Assembly: GCF_040744945.1 (NCBI RefSeq)
Contig: NZ_CP160453.1
Span: 6,324,001 to 6,388,000 of the forward strand
Direction of reading: 5' to 3'
From: Saccharothrix sp. HUAS TT1
Lineage (GTDB): Bacteria; Actinomycetota; Actinomycetes; Mycobacteriales; Pseudonocardiaceae
DNA: 64,000 nt
Made by a program: the position numbers and the translations under genes. Numbering within the stretch: position 1 is the first letter of the stretch; each line of letters opens with the position of its first letter. The notes under the pieces were generated by a model that searched no databases, was not told the DNA's origin, and was given only the letters and a program-made list of their open reading frames with translations. This document shows positions 50,933 through 60,414 of the stretch, piece by piece.

Positions 50933-52342
50933 TCACCTCCCTGCACGCGCGACCTCGCGGAGCACGGAGCGGTCGCGGACCAGCTTTCCCGTCGTGGTGC
51001 GCGGCATCGCGTCGAGGACGTGCACCCGGCGCGGCCTCTTGTAGGCGGCGAGCCGTTCGGCCAGACCGGCCTGGACGGTCGCCGCCGTGGCGGGCGCGGC
51101 GAGCTGCGCGTAGGCCGTGATCACGTCGTCGTGCAGCACGACGGCCGCCACCACGCCCGGCAGTTCGGCCAGCGTCGCCTCGACCTCGGTCAGGTCGACC
51201 TTCAGCCCGCCGACCGACACCTGGGAGTCCAGCCGCCCCTTGACGGTGACCAGCCCGGTGTCCGGGTCGACCACGCCCGCGTCCTTGGTGCGCAGCCAGC
51301 CGTCCGCCCACCGGTCCGGGTCGGACGGGCCGACGTACGGCGACTCGGGTCGGCTCACCAGCAGCTGGCCGTCGCGCTCCACGACGTCGAGGCCGGGCGC
51401 GGGGGTGAGGGCGGGTCGGTGCTCGCCGAACAGGTCGGTGGCGATCACGCCGACCTCGGTCATGCCCCACATGTTCCCCAGCGGCACGCCGTACTTGTCG
51501 GTGAAGGCGGCGGCGGTCGCGGCGGGCACCGGTTCGCCGCCGGTGGTCATCCGCTTGAGCTGCGGCAGCTCCGGCGGGTCCACGACGGACGCGAGCAGGC
51601 CGAGGTGGAACGGCACGCCGAGCACCGTCGCCGGCGCGGCCTCGGCCGCGACCGCGTCGAGCACGCTGTCCCCGGTGAGCCGTTCGGGCGGCCGGACCTG
51701 CACGTGCGCGTGCAGGCCGTAGAGCAGGGCTCCGACCAGGCCGAGCACGTGCACCATCGAGGCCAGCACGACGATCCGCTCACCGGGCAGCGGCACGCCG
51801 TCGATCCGGGTGTACCGGTCGACCTCGGCGACCAGGTCGGCGGCGGTCCGACCGATCACCTTGGACGGTCCGGTGGAGCCGGAGCTGAGCTGGATCACCG
51901 CGTGCCGCGTCGCGGCCGGGCGGCCACCGTGCGCGGTGACGGCCTCCTCGACTTCGGCGAACGCGCTCAGCGGGCTGCTCGTCACCCGTTCCGGCGTGAC
52001 CACCACCTGGGGAGCGAGCCGGCGCAGCGCGGTGTCGACCTCGAACGCGGTGAGGCGGTGGTCGAGCAGGCTCACCTGGGCGCCGATCCGCCACCCGGCG
52101 AGCAGGTTCGCCACGTAGGCGAGCGAGGGCGGCAGCCGCAGCGCGAGCGAACCGCCCGCGCGCAGGCCGGCGGCCGTCAACCGTTCCTGGCGCTCCGCGA
52201 CCACCCGGCGCAGCGCGCGGCGGTCGACGGGTCCACCCGAATAGAGGCAGATTTCGTCGTCCGGACCCCGGAGCAGGATCTCGTCCACCCATTCCGGACC
52301 CGCCGCGACTTCCAATCCGGCCAACGCCGAACTCTTTTCCAT
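50933..52342 (-). CDS. Stand-alone adenylating enzyme (acyl/aminoacyl-AMP ligase)
   Basis: ANL-superfamily ligase of 469 residues, shorter than CoA ligases and with weak N-terminal similarity. The P-loop is QLSSGSTGPSK (151-161), followed by MTTGGEPVPAATAAAF, GNMWGMTEVGVIATDLFGEH, the DRWADGWLRTKDAGVVD hinge region, KGRLDSQVSVGGLKVDLTEVE and the catalytic Lys in TTTGKLVRD. It would load its acid onto the adjacent carrier protein. In context, hydroxyphenylglycine or a hydroxybenzoate is a candidate. ATG at 52342 with GGGAG; a palindrome lies just upstream. Confidence 0.82.
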   Translation of the reverse strand: MEKSSALAGLEVAAGPEWVDEILLRGPDDEICLYSGGPVDRRALRRVVAERQERLTAAGLRAGGSLALRLPPSLAYVANLLAGWRIGAQVSLLDHRLTAFEVDTALRRLAPQVVVTPERVTSSPLSAFAEVEEAVTAHGGRPAATRHAVIQLSSGSTGPSKVIGRTAADLVAEVDRYTRIDGVPLPGERIVVLASMVHVLGLVGALLYGLHAHVQVRPPERLTGDSVLDAVAAEAAPATVLGVPFHLGLLASVVDPPELPQLKRMTTGGEPVPAATAAAFTDKYGVPLGNMWGMTEVGVIATDLFGEHRPALTPAPGLDVVERDGQLLVSRPESPYVGPSDPDRWADGWLRTKDAGVVDPDTGLVTVKGRLDSQVSVGGLKVDLTEVEATLAELPGVVAAVVLHDDVITAYAQLAAPATAATVQAGLAERLAAYKRPRRVHVLDAMPRTTTGKLVRDRSVLREVARAGR

Positions 52343-52366
52343 CACGTCTCCCGGCTGATCACGCGC

Positions 52367-52378
52367 TGTTTCGAAACA
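52367..52378. promoter_or_regulatory. AT-rich palindrome before the adenylating-enzyme gene
   Basis: TGTTTCGAAACA is a perfect 12-bp palindrome 25 bases upstream of the ATG, in the only AT-rich patch of this operon (52363-52384). It suits an operator of a small dimeric repressor, or part of an internal promoter. Confidence 0.4.
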
Positions 52379-52429
52379 TTTTCGCTGGGGTGTCCGCCCA
52401 CCGGCGTGCCGAGTGGGTCGAATCGTACG

Positions 52430-55264
52430 TCAGAACGCGTCCGGCGGACTATCGGCCAATCGGCCGCGACGGTCATTGAGCAAAGCCGCCAGCCGATCCA
52501 GCGCGGGACCGATCTGCGCGTCGGAAACCGCGCTGCAGGAAAGGCGGAGGGCCCGCGCGCCCGGCGCGCCGTCGTAGAAATGACCCATTGGCGTCCACGA
52601 CACGCCGTAGTCCCGCGCCGAGCGCTCCAGGAGCCGGTCGTCCACCTCGAACGGCACGGTGACCACGACGAAGAACCCGCCGGCGGGCGTCGTCCAGCTG
52701 ATCTCCGGGTCGTCCGGGAAGCGCTCGGCCAACCCGTCCACCAGGCGTCGCAGGTTCCGGGCGTACAGCTCCCGCTCCCGGGTGTTCGCCCCGGCGAGGC
52801 GACCGCCGTTGGCCAGCAGCTTGCCGCCGACCACGGCCTGCGCGATCGGCGAGGTGTTCACCGTGACCATGCTCTTGATCTTCGACAGCTGGTCGGCGAG
52901 CAGGCCCGCGGAGCCGTCCGACGCGGCTACCCGCTGGTCGGCGACCACGTAGCCGACCCGCGCGCCGGGCAGCACGGACTTCGCGAACGAACCCAGGTAC
53001 ACCACGCGTCGTCCCTGGTCCAGGGCCTTGAGCGTGGGCAGCCGGGCCGAGTCGCCGTGGAACAGCCCGTACGGGTTGTCCTCGATCAGCAGCACGTCCT
53101 CGGCCTCGGCGACCTCCAGCAACCGCCGCCTGGTCGCCACGTCCAGGCTCAGGCCGGACGGGTTGGCGAAGTCCGGCATCACGTAGCAGGCGCGCGGTCG
53201 GCGGCCCGCCGCGCGCTCCCGCCGGATCACCGCGACCAGGTCGTCCAGGTCGATCCCGCGCTCGCCGGTGCGCACCGGGCGGACCGGCAGGTCGACCAGC
53301 CGCGCCGCGCCGGTCAGCCCCACGTAGGTCGGCGACACGGCGAGCAGCACGTCCCGCTCGTCGGCCCGCAGGGCGCGCAGGACGAGGAACATGGCCTCCT
53401 GGCAGCCCGCGGTGACCACGACCGACTCGGGGTCGACCTCGACGCCCTCGTCCAGCCGGAGGTTGCGGGCTATCAGTTCGTGGATGATGCCCTTGGTCCG
53501 ACCGTACTGCAATACGGTCCGCCGCACTTCTTCCTCGGTACGACCGAGTTCGTCGGCGAGATAGCGGCAGAACACCTGGAGGTAGTGGTGCACGTCGGCC
53601 AGGTCGAAGAACTCCTCGCTGGGCCGCCCGGCGGCCAGCTGTATCGCGTCCGGATAGCGGATCGCCACCTCGTTGAGGAAATTCATCGAGTTCAAGGCGG
53701 GATCTTCGAGCGCGCCGAACAACGTGTCGGCGGCCAGGTCGAAGACATTTTCGGCGGCACTGGCGGGCGCCTGCTCGGCGGCGACGATCCCGACGACGAT
53801 CCCGGCGAGCGCCGCGACGGTCGGCGAGGTGAAGACGCGGTCCAGGGGGAGGTTGACGCCGTAGGTGTCGGCGATCCGGGAGGCGAACCGGACCGCGGTC
53901 AACGAGCCGCCGCCGTGGCCGAACAGGTTGTCGTCCGCGCCGATCGGCTCGGTGGCGTGGATCAGCTCGGCCCAGATCGCGGCCATGGTCCGCTCGACCT
54001 GGTCACGCGTCGGCGTCGGGTCGGAGGCCGGAAGCGTGGGGCGGTTCCCCAGGGGTGACGGACGGGAGGCGGTCGCCACGGCGGTCCACTCCCCCGACTC
54101 CGGCAGCACGGGCAGCTCGGCCACCGGTGTGCCCGGGGTCGCGTGCTCCAGCACGGACACCACCGATTTGAGCAGCCAGTCGGCGAACGCCGCGTCGGTG
54201 CGGTGCACGAGCGTCAGGACACCGTCCTCGCCGGCGTGCAGTTCGAGGTCGGCTTCGGCGGTCGGCGGCAGCACGACGCCGTTCCGCGCAGCCGGGGGCC
54301 CGGGTGGCGGGAAGGCGAACCGCACCGCGTCCGGCAGGTCGATCCCCAGTTCGTCGGCGAGCAGCCGGAGCGGGACCTCGTCGTGCGACAACGCGTGCGC
54401 CGTGGCGTCCCGGACCCGGACGAGCAGTTCACCGAAGGTCGGCTCACCGGCCGTCGACACCCGCACCGGCGCCACGTCGGCGAACGGACCGGCGATCGGT
54501 TCCAGCTCCACCCGGACGCGCCCGCCGACCGGGACGCCGATCACCACGTCGTCCTGCCGGGCCCACCGCGCCAGCACCACCGCGCACGCGGCCAGGCAGG
54601 CGGTGGCCGGGCCGACGTCCGCCGACCACCGGGCCGACGCCCCGTCGATCGTCAGCGCCAACCGCTCGACGGGGTGCCCGGTCGGCAGCGCCAACGGCTT
54701 CGGGGCGTCGCGCGCCACGTCACGCCAGTGGTCCAGCAGGCGTTCCAGCTCCTCACCGCTCAGCCGCTCCCGCTGCCACACGGCGTAGTCCCCGTAGTCC
54801 AGCCACGGTGGCGGCAGGGCCGTGACGCCCGTGCGGTGCGCGGTGGACAGGTCGGCGAGCAGGATCGCCAGCGCGGCGTCGTCGGCGACGAGCCGGTGCG
54901 CCACCAGCGCCACCAGCCACCCGTCCCCGCCCACCTCGACCAGCACCGCCCGCAGCAGGGGCGCGCGTTCGAGGTCGAACGGTCGCGCGGCCAGTTCGGC
55001 GATGACGGACTCGGCCTGCTCGACGTCCCGGACCACGACGTGGTCGACCGGCACGCTGCCCACGTCGGACACGACCTGCTCGGGCACGCCCGCCACCACG
55101 GCGAAACCCGTCCGCAGCGCCGCGTGCCGGGCGGCCACGACGTCCATGGCCCCTCGCAGGGCGACGGGGTCCACCGGGCCGTCGAGCCAGGCGGCGCGGG
55201 ACAGGTTCGCCGCGGGGCCGAGCGACCACGCCCGCTCCTGCGCGAACGACAGCGGATACCGCAC
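52430..55264 (-). CDS. Condensation-carrier-aminotransferase fusion (C-PCP-HpgT-like)
   Basis: A 944-residue three-part enzyme. Residues 1-400 are an NRPS condensation-type domain (LSFAQERAW, PFDLERAPLLRA, WLDYGDYAVWQRE). Its HHxxxDG motif is HRLVADD (123-129), so the second, catalytic His is Arg. Residues about 425-500 are a carrier domain with FGHGGGSL, keeping the pantetheine Ser. Residues about 520-944 are a fold-type I aminotransferase: AGCQEAMFLVLRAL, MPDFANPSGLSLD, LIEDNPYG and the PLP Lys near 762 in GSFAKSVLPGARVGYV. This matches HpgT/PgAT-like enzymes, which make hydroxyphenylglycine from 4-hydroxyphenylglyoxylate. The fusion suggests amination on, or next to, a carrier. GTG at 55264 has GGGAGG. 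Confidence 0.85.
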   Translation of the reverse strand: MRYPLSFAQERAWSLGPAANLSRAAWLDGPVDPVALRGAMDVVAARHAALRTGFAVVAGVPEQVVSDVGSVPVDHVVVRDVEQAESVIAELAARPFDLERAPLLRAVLVEVGGDGWLVALVAHRLVADDAALAILLADLSTAHRTGVTALPPPWLDYGDYAVWQRERLSGEELERLLDHWRDVARDAPKPLALPTGHPVERLALTIDGASARWSADVGPATACLAACAVVLARWARQDDVVIGVPVGGRVRVELEPIAGPFADVAPVRVSTAGEPTFGELLVRVRDATAHALSHDEVPLRLLADELGIDLPDAVRFAFPPPGPPAARNGVVLPPTAEADLELHAGEDGVLTLVHRTDAAFADWLLKSVVSVLEHATPGTPVAELPVLPESGEWTAVATASRPSPLGNRPTLPASDPTPTRDQVERTMAAIWAELIHATEPIGADDNLFGHGGGSLTAVRFASRIADTYGVNLPLDRVFTSPTVAALAGIVVGIVAAEQAPASAAENVFDLAADTLFGALEDPALNSMNFLNEVAIRYPDAIQLAAGRPSEEFFDLADVHHYLQVFCRYLADELGRTEEEVRRTVLQYGRTKGIIHELIARNLRLDEGVEVDPESVVVTAGCQEAMFLVLRALRADERDVLLAVSPTYVGLTGAARLVDLPVRPVRTGERGIDLDDLVAVIRRERAAGRRPRACYVMPDFANPSGLSLDVATRRRLLEVAEAEDVLLIEDNPYGLFHGDSARLPTLKALDQGRRVVYLGSFAKSVLPGARVGYVVADQRVAASDGSAGLLADQLSKIKSMVTVNTSPIAQAVVGGKLLANGGRLAGANTRERELYARNLRRLVDGLAERFPDDPEISWTTPAGGFFVVVTVPFEVDDRLLERSARDYGVSWTPMGHFYDGAPGARALRLSCSAVSDAQIGPALDRLAALLNDRRGRLADSPPDAF

Positions 55265-55267
55265 GAG

Positions 55268-56914
55268 CTACCTCCCGCGTGGCGCGTCCGCCAACACCCG
55301 TTGCCGCATCAGGAACTTGCGCACCTTGCCGGTCGGGCCCACGGTCAACCGGCCGTCCGGCACGACGTCGACCCGGCGCACGGTGCGCGCCACCGCCTCG
55401 CCGAGCGCGGCGCGGACCGCGTCGCCCCGGTCGAGGTCGGGGTCCGCGCCCTCGTGCAGCACCAGCAGCACGTCGGTGATCGGCGGCCCGTCCCCCTGCC
55501 TGGTCGCGATCACCGTGCAGTCGCGCACGTCCGGGCAGCTGACCAGCACGCGCTCCTCGGACAGCGCGGTGTAGAGCCAGTCGCCGTCGCCGAGGTCGAT
55601 CGCGTCGTTGACCCGGTCGAGGTGGTAGTAGTAGCCCTCCTCGTCCCGGTACATCAGGTCGCCGGTCAGGTAGTAGCCGTTGAGCCGGTTGCGGTAGGTG
55701 GCGGTCGAATCGTTCCAATAGCCCGGCGCGATCGTCGGCGACTTCAACCCGCACTGCCCGACCTGGCCGACCGGCACCTCCTCGCCGGTCGTCACGTCCA
55801 GCAGCGCCACCTCGGCGAACGGGTACGGCTTGCCGACGCAGCGGTCGTACCGGTCGGTGCCGGGCCGGTGGCTGATGGCGAACGCGCTGTGGCCCATCTC
55901 GGTCGACCCGAGCGTGTCGATGAACTTCGAGCCGGGCTCGTCGACCACGCCGTCCGGCGTCCAGACGGGGTGGCTGCCCACCTCGACCAGCCGCCGGATG
56001 TGCGGCTCGTGCGCGCAGTCGCCCGTGCTGGACCAGTTGCGCACCGATCCCAGGTCGCGCTCGGTCAGGTCGAACCGCGCCAGCTCGGCCCACGTCACCG
56101 CGAAACCGAACACGCCGGTCGGCCGCCAGCGCTCGATGGCGTCCAGGACGACCTCGCCGCTGCGCTCGAACGGACCGCCCTGCGCGGACAGGCACAGCAG
56201 CTCGTAGCCGTTGCACAGCGCCTGGTTCACCACGATGATCCCGGCGGCGTGCGCGGCGGGCAGCACGGACATCTCCCGCACCCGGCCGTGCGGCCTGGCC
56301 TCGGTGAGCCGCACCGCGCGCACGGCGGCGAACAGGCTGTGGTGGGAGTGCACGACCGGGGTGGGCGTCCGGGTGGTGCCGGACGAGTGCGTGATCGCCA
56401 CGGGGTCGTCGTCGTGGTGCCGGTACGGCGGCGGCGCCTTCGCCGGGTCGCCGGCGCCCGCCTCCGCCGCGTCGCCGAGGACCGGCACGCCGAGTTCGTG
56501 GTCCCGCAGCGCGGCGTGGTCGGCGTCGAGCAGCACGCCCACCCCGCCCAGCCGGCGGACGAACTCGGCCGCGACCTCGACCGGCATGCTCCCGTTCATC
56601 AGCGCCGGGATCGCGCCGAGGTGGTTGAGCGCGAAGAAGTTGAGGAACACGTCCGCCGCCGACGTCACGAAGATCGCGACCGGGTCGCGGCGACCGATCC
56701 CCTTGCGGGCGAACCACTCCGCCCGCGCCGCGACCCGCTCGGTCAGGTCGCGCAGGGAGAGCGCGGTCCACGCGGGGATGCCGTCCACGTCGACGTCGAA
56801 CGTCATCCGCGGGGCATCCGGGTCGGCGCCGTGCTCGACCAGCATGGGCAGCACGTTGCCCGCGCCGACCCTCATGTCCTGCGCCAGTGCCGTGCGCAGG
56901 TTCGCCCGACTCAT
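55268..56914 (-). CDS. Acyl-AMP ligase (acyl-CoA/ACP synthetase-like)
   Basis: ANL-family ligase of 548 residues. P-loop THSSGTTRTPTP, then LPAAHAAGIIVVNQALCNGY, LGSTEMGHSAF, KSPTIAPGYWNDS, YLTGDLMYRDEEGYYYHLDRVND and Lys in TGKVRKFLMR. The DRVNDAIDLGDGDWLYT segment differs from canonical CoA ligases (usually DRxKDxI), resembling ligases that load carrier proteins in natural-product clusters. ATG at 56914 follows GGGAGG. It is three bases ahead of the fusion gene, so both are coexpressed. Its acid substrate is unknown. Confidence 0.85.
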   Translation of the reverse strand: MSRANLRTALAQDMRVGAGNVLPMLVEHGADPDAPRMTFDVDVDGIPAWTALSLRDLTERVAARAEWFARKGIGRRDPVAIFVTSAADVFLNFFALNHLGAIPALMNGSMPVEVAAEFVRRLGGVGVLLDADHAALRDHELGVPVLGDAAEAGAGDPAKAPPPYRHHDDDPVAITHSSGTTRTPTPVVHSHHSLFAAVRAVRLTEARPHGRVREMSVLPAAHAAGIIVVNQALCNGYELLCLSAQGGPFERSGEVVLDAIERWRPTGVFGFAVTWAELARFDLTERDLGSVRNWSSTGDCAHEPHIRRLVEVGSHPVWTPDGVVDEPGSKFIDTLGSTEMGHSAFAISHRPGTDRYDRCVGKPYPFAEVALLDVTTGEEVPVGQVGQCGLKSPTIAPGYWNDSTATYRNRLNGYYLTGDLMYRDEEGYYYHLDRVNDAIDLGDGDWLYTALSEERVLVSCPDVRDCTVIATRQGDGPPITDVLLVLHEGADPDLDRGDAVRAALGEAVARTVRRVDVVPDGRLTVGPTGKVRKFLMRQRVLADAPRGR

Positions 56915-56977
56915 CAGACCTCCCGGAGGTGGAGCGGAACGGGCGCCAGGACTCGGGCGCGGACCCGTGCACCGAGA

Positions 56978-57940
56978 CTAGGTTCGCCGTTCCGCGGTGG
57001 CAATCAGGCTGTCACGGATGTCCGCAGTCGGTGCGGGCGCCTTCGGGTTCCCGGCGAGGCGCGCGGTGAGGCCGGCCCCGATCCGCGCGACCGGCGCGGG
57101 CAGCAGCATGTGCTCGTGCTTGGCGTCGACCGTGATCACGTCGACCGGTCCGCCGACGTGGTCCTGCCAGGACGCCAGCTTCTCCTCGGTGGTCCGCGCG
57201 CTGTCGGTGGCGGCGAAGAACAGCACCGGGCAGCGGACCCGGCCGGGGCGATGTCGTTGGGCCAGCGCGATGTTGTTGCGGATCACCCCCGGCAGCGCGC
57301 GCAGCTGCCGGTCCGGCCACTCGTGCAGCCCCAGCCCCGGGCGGGCCCGGACCACCTCCAGCATCCTGGTCACCGGGTCCGGGTCGTCCGGCTCGACCAC
57401 CGGCTGGTAGCCGAACTCGCGCAGCACGAAGTCGCACAGCAGCCACACGTTGTCGTCGGCCACGCTGACGCTGTGCGCGAGTTCCGGCATGGCGTCGGCG
57501 ATGGCGAGCAGCCCGACCTCGTGGCCCCGGCGTTCCAGCTCCTCGGCGATGGCGTGCGCCGTGTTGCCGCCGATGGACCAGCCGAACAGGTGGTAGGGGC
57601 CGTGCGGCTGGGTGACCCTGATCCGGTCGGCGAAGTCCCTCGCCAGCTCGGCCATGTCGACCGGCAGCGGCTCCGGCCGGCGCAGGCCGCGCGACTGCAG
57701 CGCGTACACCGGGTGCTCGGGCGCGAGGTGCGGCAGCAGGGCCAGGTAGCACCAGCCGGCGCCGACCAGCGGCGGCGCGCAGAACAGGGCCGGCCCGTCG
57801 CCGCCGGTCCGCAGCGGCAGCACCGGGTCGAGCACGCCACCGGCGGCCCGGATGTCCGCCCGCCGCTGCCTGGCCCACGCGAACTCCTCGGCCGCGGGCA
57901 GCGCGGTGGCCCCGGGCCCGCTCGACGGGGCCTTGTTCAC
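56978..57940 (-). CDS. Type II thioesterase-like alpha/beta hydrolase
   Basis: Thioesterase-domain protein of 320 residues. It resembles NRPS TE domains: ALFCAPPLVGAGWCYLALLPHL, VYALQSRGL, FGWSIGGNTAHAIAEELERRG with Ser122, a long lid and catalytic His near 277 in KHEHMLLP. The first 45 residues look like the tail of a carrier or linker region, as if it came from a larger synthetase. It could release the product or clear stalled carriers. GTG overlaps the glycosyltransferase stop (GTGA). Confidence 0.85.
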   Translation of the reverse strand: MNKAPSSGPGATALPAAEEFAWARQRRADIRAAGGVLDPVLPLRTGGDGPALFCAPPLVGAGWCYLALLPHLAPEHPVYALQSRGLRRPEPLPVDMAELARDFADRIRVTQPHGPYHLFGWSIGGNTAHAIAEELERRGHEVGLLAIADAMPELAHSVSVADDNVWLLCDFVLREFGYQPVVEPDDPDPVTRMLEVVRARPGLGLHEWPDRQLRALPGVIRNNIALAQRHRPGRVRCPVLFFAATDSARTTEEKLASWQDHVGGPVDVITVDAKHEHMLLPAPVARIGAGLTARLAGNPKAPAPTADIRDSLIATAERRT

Positions 57941-59115
57941 CCGACCGCCCTCCCGGCGCCCGCCACCGGCTCGGTGACGCCCGACGCCAGGGCGACCAGG
58001 TGCGCGGCGGCCGAGGCCGCTCCCCCGGCGGCGGCGAACTCCCCGGCGATCCGGCGCGCGTGGCGGCGGTAGCCCGGGTCGTCCAGGACCGCCCGCACGG
58101 CCGCGTCCAACTCGGCCACCGTGGCGTCCAGGATCGACACTTCCACGCCCGCGCCCGACCTCGCGACCTGCCGCGCCAGCGCCACCTGCTCCGCCCGCAC
58201 CGGCGCGACGACCATCGGGACCCCGAAGGTGAGCGCTTCGTTGACCGCGCCTCCGGCGTGGCACACCAGGGCGTCCAGCTTCGGCACCAGGTCGAGCATC
58301 GGCACCAGCTCGGCCGCGATCACGTTCTCCGGCAACGACGACGCGGCCACCCCCGAGGTGACGAACACCGCCTGCACCTCGTCCGCCATGGGCGCGAGCA
58401 CGGCCGCCGCCCGCTCGTAGAAGTCGCCGACCATGTGCCCGACCAGGGTGCCGACCGTCACCAGCACGTGCCGCCGGTCTGGATCCCAGGCGTGCCAGGG
58501 GAAGTCCGGCGCGTTCGGCCGGGGTCCGAGCGCCGATCCGGTGAGCACGCAGCGCTCCGGCAGCTCGACGTCGCCCACGAGGCCCCTGGTCATCAGGGCG
58601 ATCACCAGGTGCGGCGAGAACCTGGGGTCCAACGGCTCCCCGGCCAGCCCCGCCATCTCCAGCGACTGCGCCACCTTCGCGGCCACGTAGTCGTCGAAGC
58701 CGACCAGGTCGGCGGGCGGGGTCAGCTCCAGCGTGCCGGTGCACAGCGTCGCCCACGGGATGCCGTGGCGGTGCGCCACCAACCCGCCGGCCAGCGCGTA
58801 CTGCTCGGTCACCACGACGTCGGGCCGGTGCTCGACCACCGCCGCCTCGACCGGGCCGAGGGTGAAGCGGGTGAACGGGATCAGGTAGCCGTCCCACATC
58901 GCCCGCACGCCGGCCATGCCGACCTCGTCGTGGCGGCGGTAGGTCCGCGCGCCGGTGGGGTGCACCGTCGCATCCGGACCGACCAGCGGGCGCAGCACGT
59001 CCCGCGGACCGCACCAGACGACTTCGTGGCCCGCGCGGACGAGTTCCTGCCCGATCGCGAGCATGGGGTAGAGGTGACCTTGCAGCGGCAGTACGACCAG
59101 CAGGAACCGCGACAC
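57937..59115 (-). CDS. Macrolide-type glycosyltransferase (GT1/YjiC family)
   Basis: A GT-B enzyme of 392 residues. The N-terminus FLLVVLPLQGHLYPMLAIGQ is the acceptor-domain start, HVLVTVGTLVGHMVGDFYER begins the donor domain, and VCHAGGAVNEALTFGVPMVVAPVRAEQ is the nucleotide-sugar motif. The product of the cluster is therefore probably glycosylated, or resistance by glycosylation is used. No deoxysugar genes are in the window. The start is ambiguous: GTG 59115 or 59118, neither with a good ribosome site. It is divergent from the KASIII-like gene only 57 bases away. Confidence 0.88.
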   Translation of the reverse strand: MSRFLLVVLPLQGHLYPMLAIGQELVRAGHEVVWCGPRDVLRPLVGPDATVHPTGARTYRRHDEVGMAGVRAMWDGYLIPFTRFTLGPVEAAVVEHRPDVVVTEQYALAGGLVAHRHGIPWATLCTGTLELTPPADLVGFDDYVAAKVAQSLEMAGLAGEPLDPRFSPHLVIALMTRGLVGDVELPERCVLTGSALGPRPNAPDFPWHAWDPDRRHVLVTVGTLVGHMVGDFYERAAAVLAPMADEVQAVFVTSGVAASSLPENVIAAELVPMLDLVPKLDALVCHAGGAVNEALTFGVPMVVAPVRAEQVALARQVARSGAGVEVSILDATVAELDAAVRAVLDDPGYRRHARRIAGEFAAAGGAASAAAHLVALASGVTEPVAGAGRAVG

Positions 59116-59172
59116 CACAACATGGTGGCACACATTGACGTTCACCGGAACGACGTGGTGGGATCCCGAAGT

Positions 59173-60102
59173 GTGACCGCTCTCGACGCGGTGTCGGTGC
59201 ACACACCGGCTTTCCGCGTTCCCATCGAGGACCTGGCCGACCCGCTCGGGCTGACCGACGTCCAAGTGCGGCTCTTCCGCCGGTTCCACGGCCTGGACCA
59301 GGTCCGCTTCGACCCCGAGCGGTCGGCGGCCGACCTGCTGCGCGCCGCCGTCGCCGGGCTCGCCGCGTTGCGCGGCCAGGAGCACCGGGTCCGCTACGTC
59401 GTCCACGGCCGCGCGATGCCGGTCGTCGCGCCACACCCGCACAACGCGCTGCACGAGGTGTGCCACGAGTTCGGGCTCGGTCACGCCCTCGCTTTCACCG
59501 TCACGCAACAGGGTTGTGCGAGCGGGTTGCTGGCGGTCGAGCTGGCCGGGCGGTTGCTCGCCGGTGACCCGGCGGACGACGCGCTGGCGCTGGTGCTGAC
59601 GGGCGAGAAGGCGTTCACCCGGGACGCGCGGCTGCTGCCGGGCACGTCGCTGTTCGGCGAGGGCGCGTCCGCGTGCCTGGTGAGCGCCGACGGCCCGCGC
59701 GACCGGATGCTCTCCTTCGCGTGCGCCCAGCGCGGCGAGTTCGACACCGAGTTCGGCGAGAGCGCCGAGCGGTTCCAGCGCGAGTACCGCCCGGCGCTGG
59801 CCGAGGTGATCCACCGGGCCGTGGCGGACGCCGGCCTCGCGCTGGACGACATCCGGCTGGTGCTGCCGCACAACGTGAACGTGGTGACCTGGCAGCGCCT
59901 GTGCCTGCTGGTGGGCTTCCCGGTCCAGCGCGTGCTGCTGTCGAACGTGCCCGACAACGGCCACCTGTTCTGCTCGGACGCGTTCGCCAACTACCGCACC
60001 GCCGTGGAGCGCGACCTGCTGCGCGAAGGCGACCACTACCTCATCGCGACCGTCGGCGCCGGAGCGGGCGCGACGTTCTCCGCGATGGTGTTCCAGCACT
60101 GA
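59173..60102 (+). CDS. KASIII-like condensing enzyme
   Basis: Thiolase-fold protein of 309 residues resembling 3-oxoacyl-ACP synthase III. Catalytic residues appear intact: Cys115 in TQQGCASGLL, His233 in VLPHNVN and Asn262 in VPDNGHLF. It could start a chain, or act as an acyltransferase as CerJ-like KASIII relatives do. The start is taken at GTG 59173 (MTALDAVSVH). An in-frame ATG at 59122 would add 17 residues but overlaps the divergent promoter region. It is followed by an ACP and a catalytically altered KASIII-like gene, and the three probably form one unit. Confidence 0.82.
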   Translation: MTALDAVSVHTPAFRVPIEDLADPLGLTDVQVRLFRRFHGLDQVRFDPERSAADLLRAAVAGLAALRGQEHRVRYVVHGRAMPVVAPHPHNALHEVCHEFGLGHALAFTVTQQGCASGLLAVELAGRLLAGDPADDALALVLTGEKAFTRDARLLPGTSLFGEGASACLVSADGPRDRMLSFACAQRGEFDTEFGESAERFQREYRPALAEVIHRAVADAGLALDDIRLVLPHNVNVVTWQRLCLLVGFPVQRVLLSNVPDNGHLFCSDAFANYRTAVERDLLREGDHYLIATVGAGAGATFSAMVFQH

Positions 60103-60126
60103 CCCCCGTCACGCCAGGAGGCCGAC

Positions 60127-60408
60127 ATGACCGCACCCGACGCCCAGCTCGACGCCGACTTGCGGGACCGGGTGGTCGCGGCCATGACGACCGTGCTCAA
60201 GCGGTTGGTGGAGCGAGAAGAGCCGATCACCGAGGACATGCACATGGCCGACGAGCTGGGTGTCAGCTCGTCACTCGGCCTGGAGCTGCTGCTGGAGGTG
60301 GAGGAGCAGGTCGGGATCCAGGTCGACGTGGAGAAGATGCGGCCGGACGAGCTGCGCACGGTCGGCGAGCTGGCCACGTTCATCGCCGGCAACAGCCGGC
60401 CCTGGTGA
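60127..60408 (+). CDS. Acyl carrier protein
   Basis: A 93-residue ACP. The helix II region reads ELGVSSSLGLELLLEVEEQVGI; the pantetheine Ser is in SSLGLEL, with the usual Asp replaced by Ser. AGGAGG lies five bases before the ATG. It sits between the KASIII-like gene (24 bases) and the KASIII-like partner (six bases), so it probably carries their intermediate. Confidence 0.87.
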   Translation: MTAPDAQLDADLRDRVVAAMTTVLKRLVEREEPITEDMHMADELGVSSSLGLELLLEVEEQVGIQVDVEKMRPDELRTVGELATFIAGNSRPW

Positions 60409-60414
60409 GCCGGG

